12,792 bases of DNA from an uncultured Actinomyces sp. (GTDB lineage: Bacteria; Actinomycetota; Actinomycetes; Actinomycetales; Actinomycetaceae): assembly GCA_938030835.1 (NCBI GenBank), contig CALHID010000346.1, positions 1 through 12,792 on the forward strand. Reading direction: 5' to 3'. The translations under genes and the position numbers were made by a program. The notes beneath the pieces are model-generated. The model made no database searches. It saw nothing but the letters and a program-made list of their open reading frames with translations, and was not told the origin of the DNA. Within the stretch, counting starts at the first letter, position 1. Each line of letters begins with the position of its first letter. Shown here piece after piece: positions 12,115 through 12,792 of this stretch.

Positions 12115-12690
12115 TTACTTGTTGAGACCGTCGAGAAGGGCGAAAATGCGCTCGCTCACTTCGTCGATCGAACCGCGTCCGTCAACAACCTGAAGCAGAT
12201 CTTGATCGGCGTAGTAGGTTGCCATGGGTTCGGTCAGTTCGTGGTAGATCTCTAGGCGGTGACGAATGACGGGCTCAGTGTCATCGGAGCGGTTCTGCTC
12301 GGTTGCACGCTTGAGCATGCGAGCCACGACCTCATCTTCGTCTACCTGAATCTCCAGGACGACATCCAAGCTCACGCCGAGTTCGGCAAGCATGTCACGC
12401 AGAACGTGCGCCTGCTCGAGAGTGCGGGGGTATCCGTCAAGGAGGAAACCGTTAGCGGTATCCGGTGCGGAAAGGCGCACCTTCACCATGGGGTTCGTTA
12501 CCGAATCAGGAACGAACTCTCCACGTTCCATGTATTCCTTGGCTCGTTTACCCAATTCCGTGCCTTCAGACATATTGGCGCGGAAGATCTCTCCGGTGGA
12601 GATAGCGGGAATGTTCAGGCGCTCGGCGATACGCGCGGCCTGAGTACCCTTACCAGCTCCGGGAGGGCCGAGGAGAACGATAGCGGTCAT
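12115..12690 (-). CDS. adk: Adenylate kinase
   Basis: Adk interconverts ATP + AMP and 2 ADP in the cytosol. The P-loop GPPGAGKGT is at residues 8-16, the AMP-binding STGEIFR near 31-37, DGYPRT at 85-90, and the LID region with NRSDDTEPVIRHRL at about 133-146. At 191 residues it is the short form, without the inserted Cys-rich zinc LID of Bacillus-type enzymes, as usual in Actinomycetota. Its ATG overlaps the secY stop (ATGA), so it is translationally coupled; AAGGA lies eight bases upstream within secY. The pairing secY-adk-map is one of the most conserved in bacteria. Confidence 0.98.
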   Translation of the reverse strand: MTAIVLLGPPGAGKGTQAARIAERLNIPAISTGEIFRANMSEGTELGKRAKEYMERGEFVPDSVTNPMVKVRLSAPDTANGFLLDGYPRTLEQAHVLRDMLAELGVSLDVVLEIQVDEDEVVARMLKRATEQNRSDDTEPVIRHRLEIYHELTEPMATYYADQDLLQVVDGRGSIDEVSERIFALLDGLNK

Positions 12691-12792
12691 CGCAAGAATC
12701 CTTCGTAGTGATGCTGTTGAAGCTGAGTGTTGATTTCCTTCACCGTCTGCAGGCCGACACCGATGATGATGAGCAGCGTGGTGCCACCGAAG
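12687..12792 (-). CDS. secY: Preprotein translocase subunit SecY, C-terminal end only
   Basis: SecY is the membrane channel of the Sec export system. Only the last 34 codons are in the window: the end of a hydrophobic transmembrane segment (GGTTLLIIIGVGL), then the cytosolic tail QTVKEINTQLQQHHYEGFLR, which matches the usual SecY ending Y-E-G-F-L/I-R. The TGA stop (12689-12687) overlaps the adk ATG by four bases. The gene is cut at its 5' side by the window edge, not broken. Confidence 0.95.
   Translation of the reverse strand, partial: FGGTTLLIIIGVGLQTVKEINTQLQQHHYEGFLR

Noticed and set aside
1..12792. Mobile elements, CRISPR, toxin-antitoxin or defence system
   Set aside because: No transposase, integrase, direct repeat array or paired small toxin/antitoxin frames are visible; the window is a conserved housekeeping cluster plus one sugar-use module.

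Overview
This window comes from a GC-rich Gram-positive bacterium of the Actinomycetota, most likely the family Actinomycetaceae (Actinomyces/Schaalia relatives). The clues are the gene order secY-adk-map-infA-rpmJ-rpsM-rpsK-rpoA-rplQ, then truA-rplM-rpsI-glmM; the long alanine/glutamate-rich tail on ribosomal protein L17; the N-terminally extended S9; frequent GTG starts; and a polyphosphate-glucokinase-type ROK protein. The genus is inferred from protein style and not proven. All genes but one lie on the minus strand, so the ribosomal block is read from right to left.

Right part (12792 to 7636): the end of secY overlaps adk by ATGA, followed by map, infA, rpmJ (37 codons), rpsM, rpsK, rpoA and rplQ. 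This is the spc-end/alpha-operon junction. It supplies protein export, adenylate balance, N-terminal methionine removal, translation initiation factor IF-1, ribosomal proteins L36, S13, S11 and L17, and the RNA polymerase alpha subunit. rpsD (S4), which many bacteria carry between rpsK and rpoA, is absent here. Every spacer from adk/map to rpoA/rplQ contains a perfect or near-perfect short inverted repeat, and a 16-bp hairpin closes the block after rplQ.

Middle part (7562 to 4580): a ROK-family sugar-kinase-like gene overlaps truA (pseudouridine synthase) by 13 nt. A spacer of about 225 nt with a plausible promoter and a leader hairpin follows, then rplM (L13) and rpsI (S9), closed by a near-ideal 17-bp intrinsic terminator. 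glmM, the first committed enzyme toward UDP-GlcNAc and peptidoglycan, follows with its own likely promoter.

Left part (3075 to 1): an accessory sugar module with a LacI-family regulator on the plus strand, transcribed divergently from a GH2 beta-galactosidase on the minus strand whose C-terminal part runs off the window. The short space between them holds a candidate operator centred on ACGT that overlaps candidate -10 boxes of both genes. The regulator converges tail-to-tail with glmM.

I see no mobile element, CRISPR array, tRNA, rRNA or clearly new defence or biosynthetic system. The points most worth a second look are a roughly 47-residue insertion in methionine aminopeptidase, the ROK protein that lacks the usual Gly-His sugar-site motif, the structured leaders and spacers of the ribosomal genes, and the rplM start and leader.
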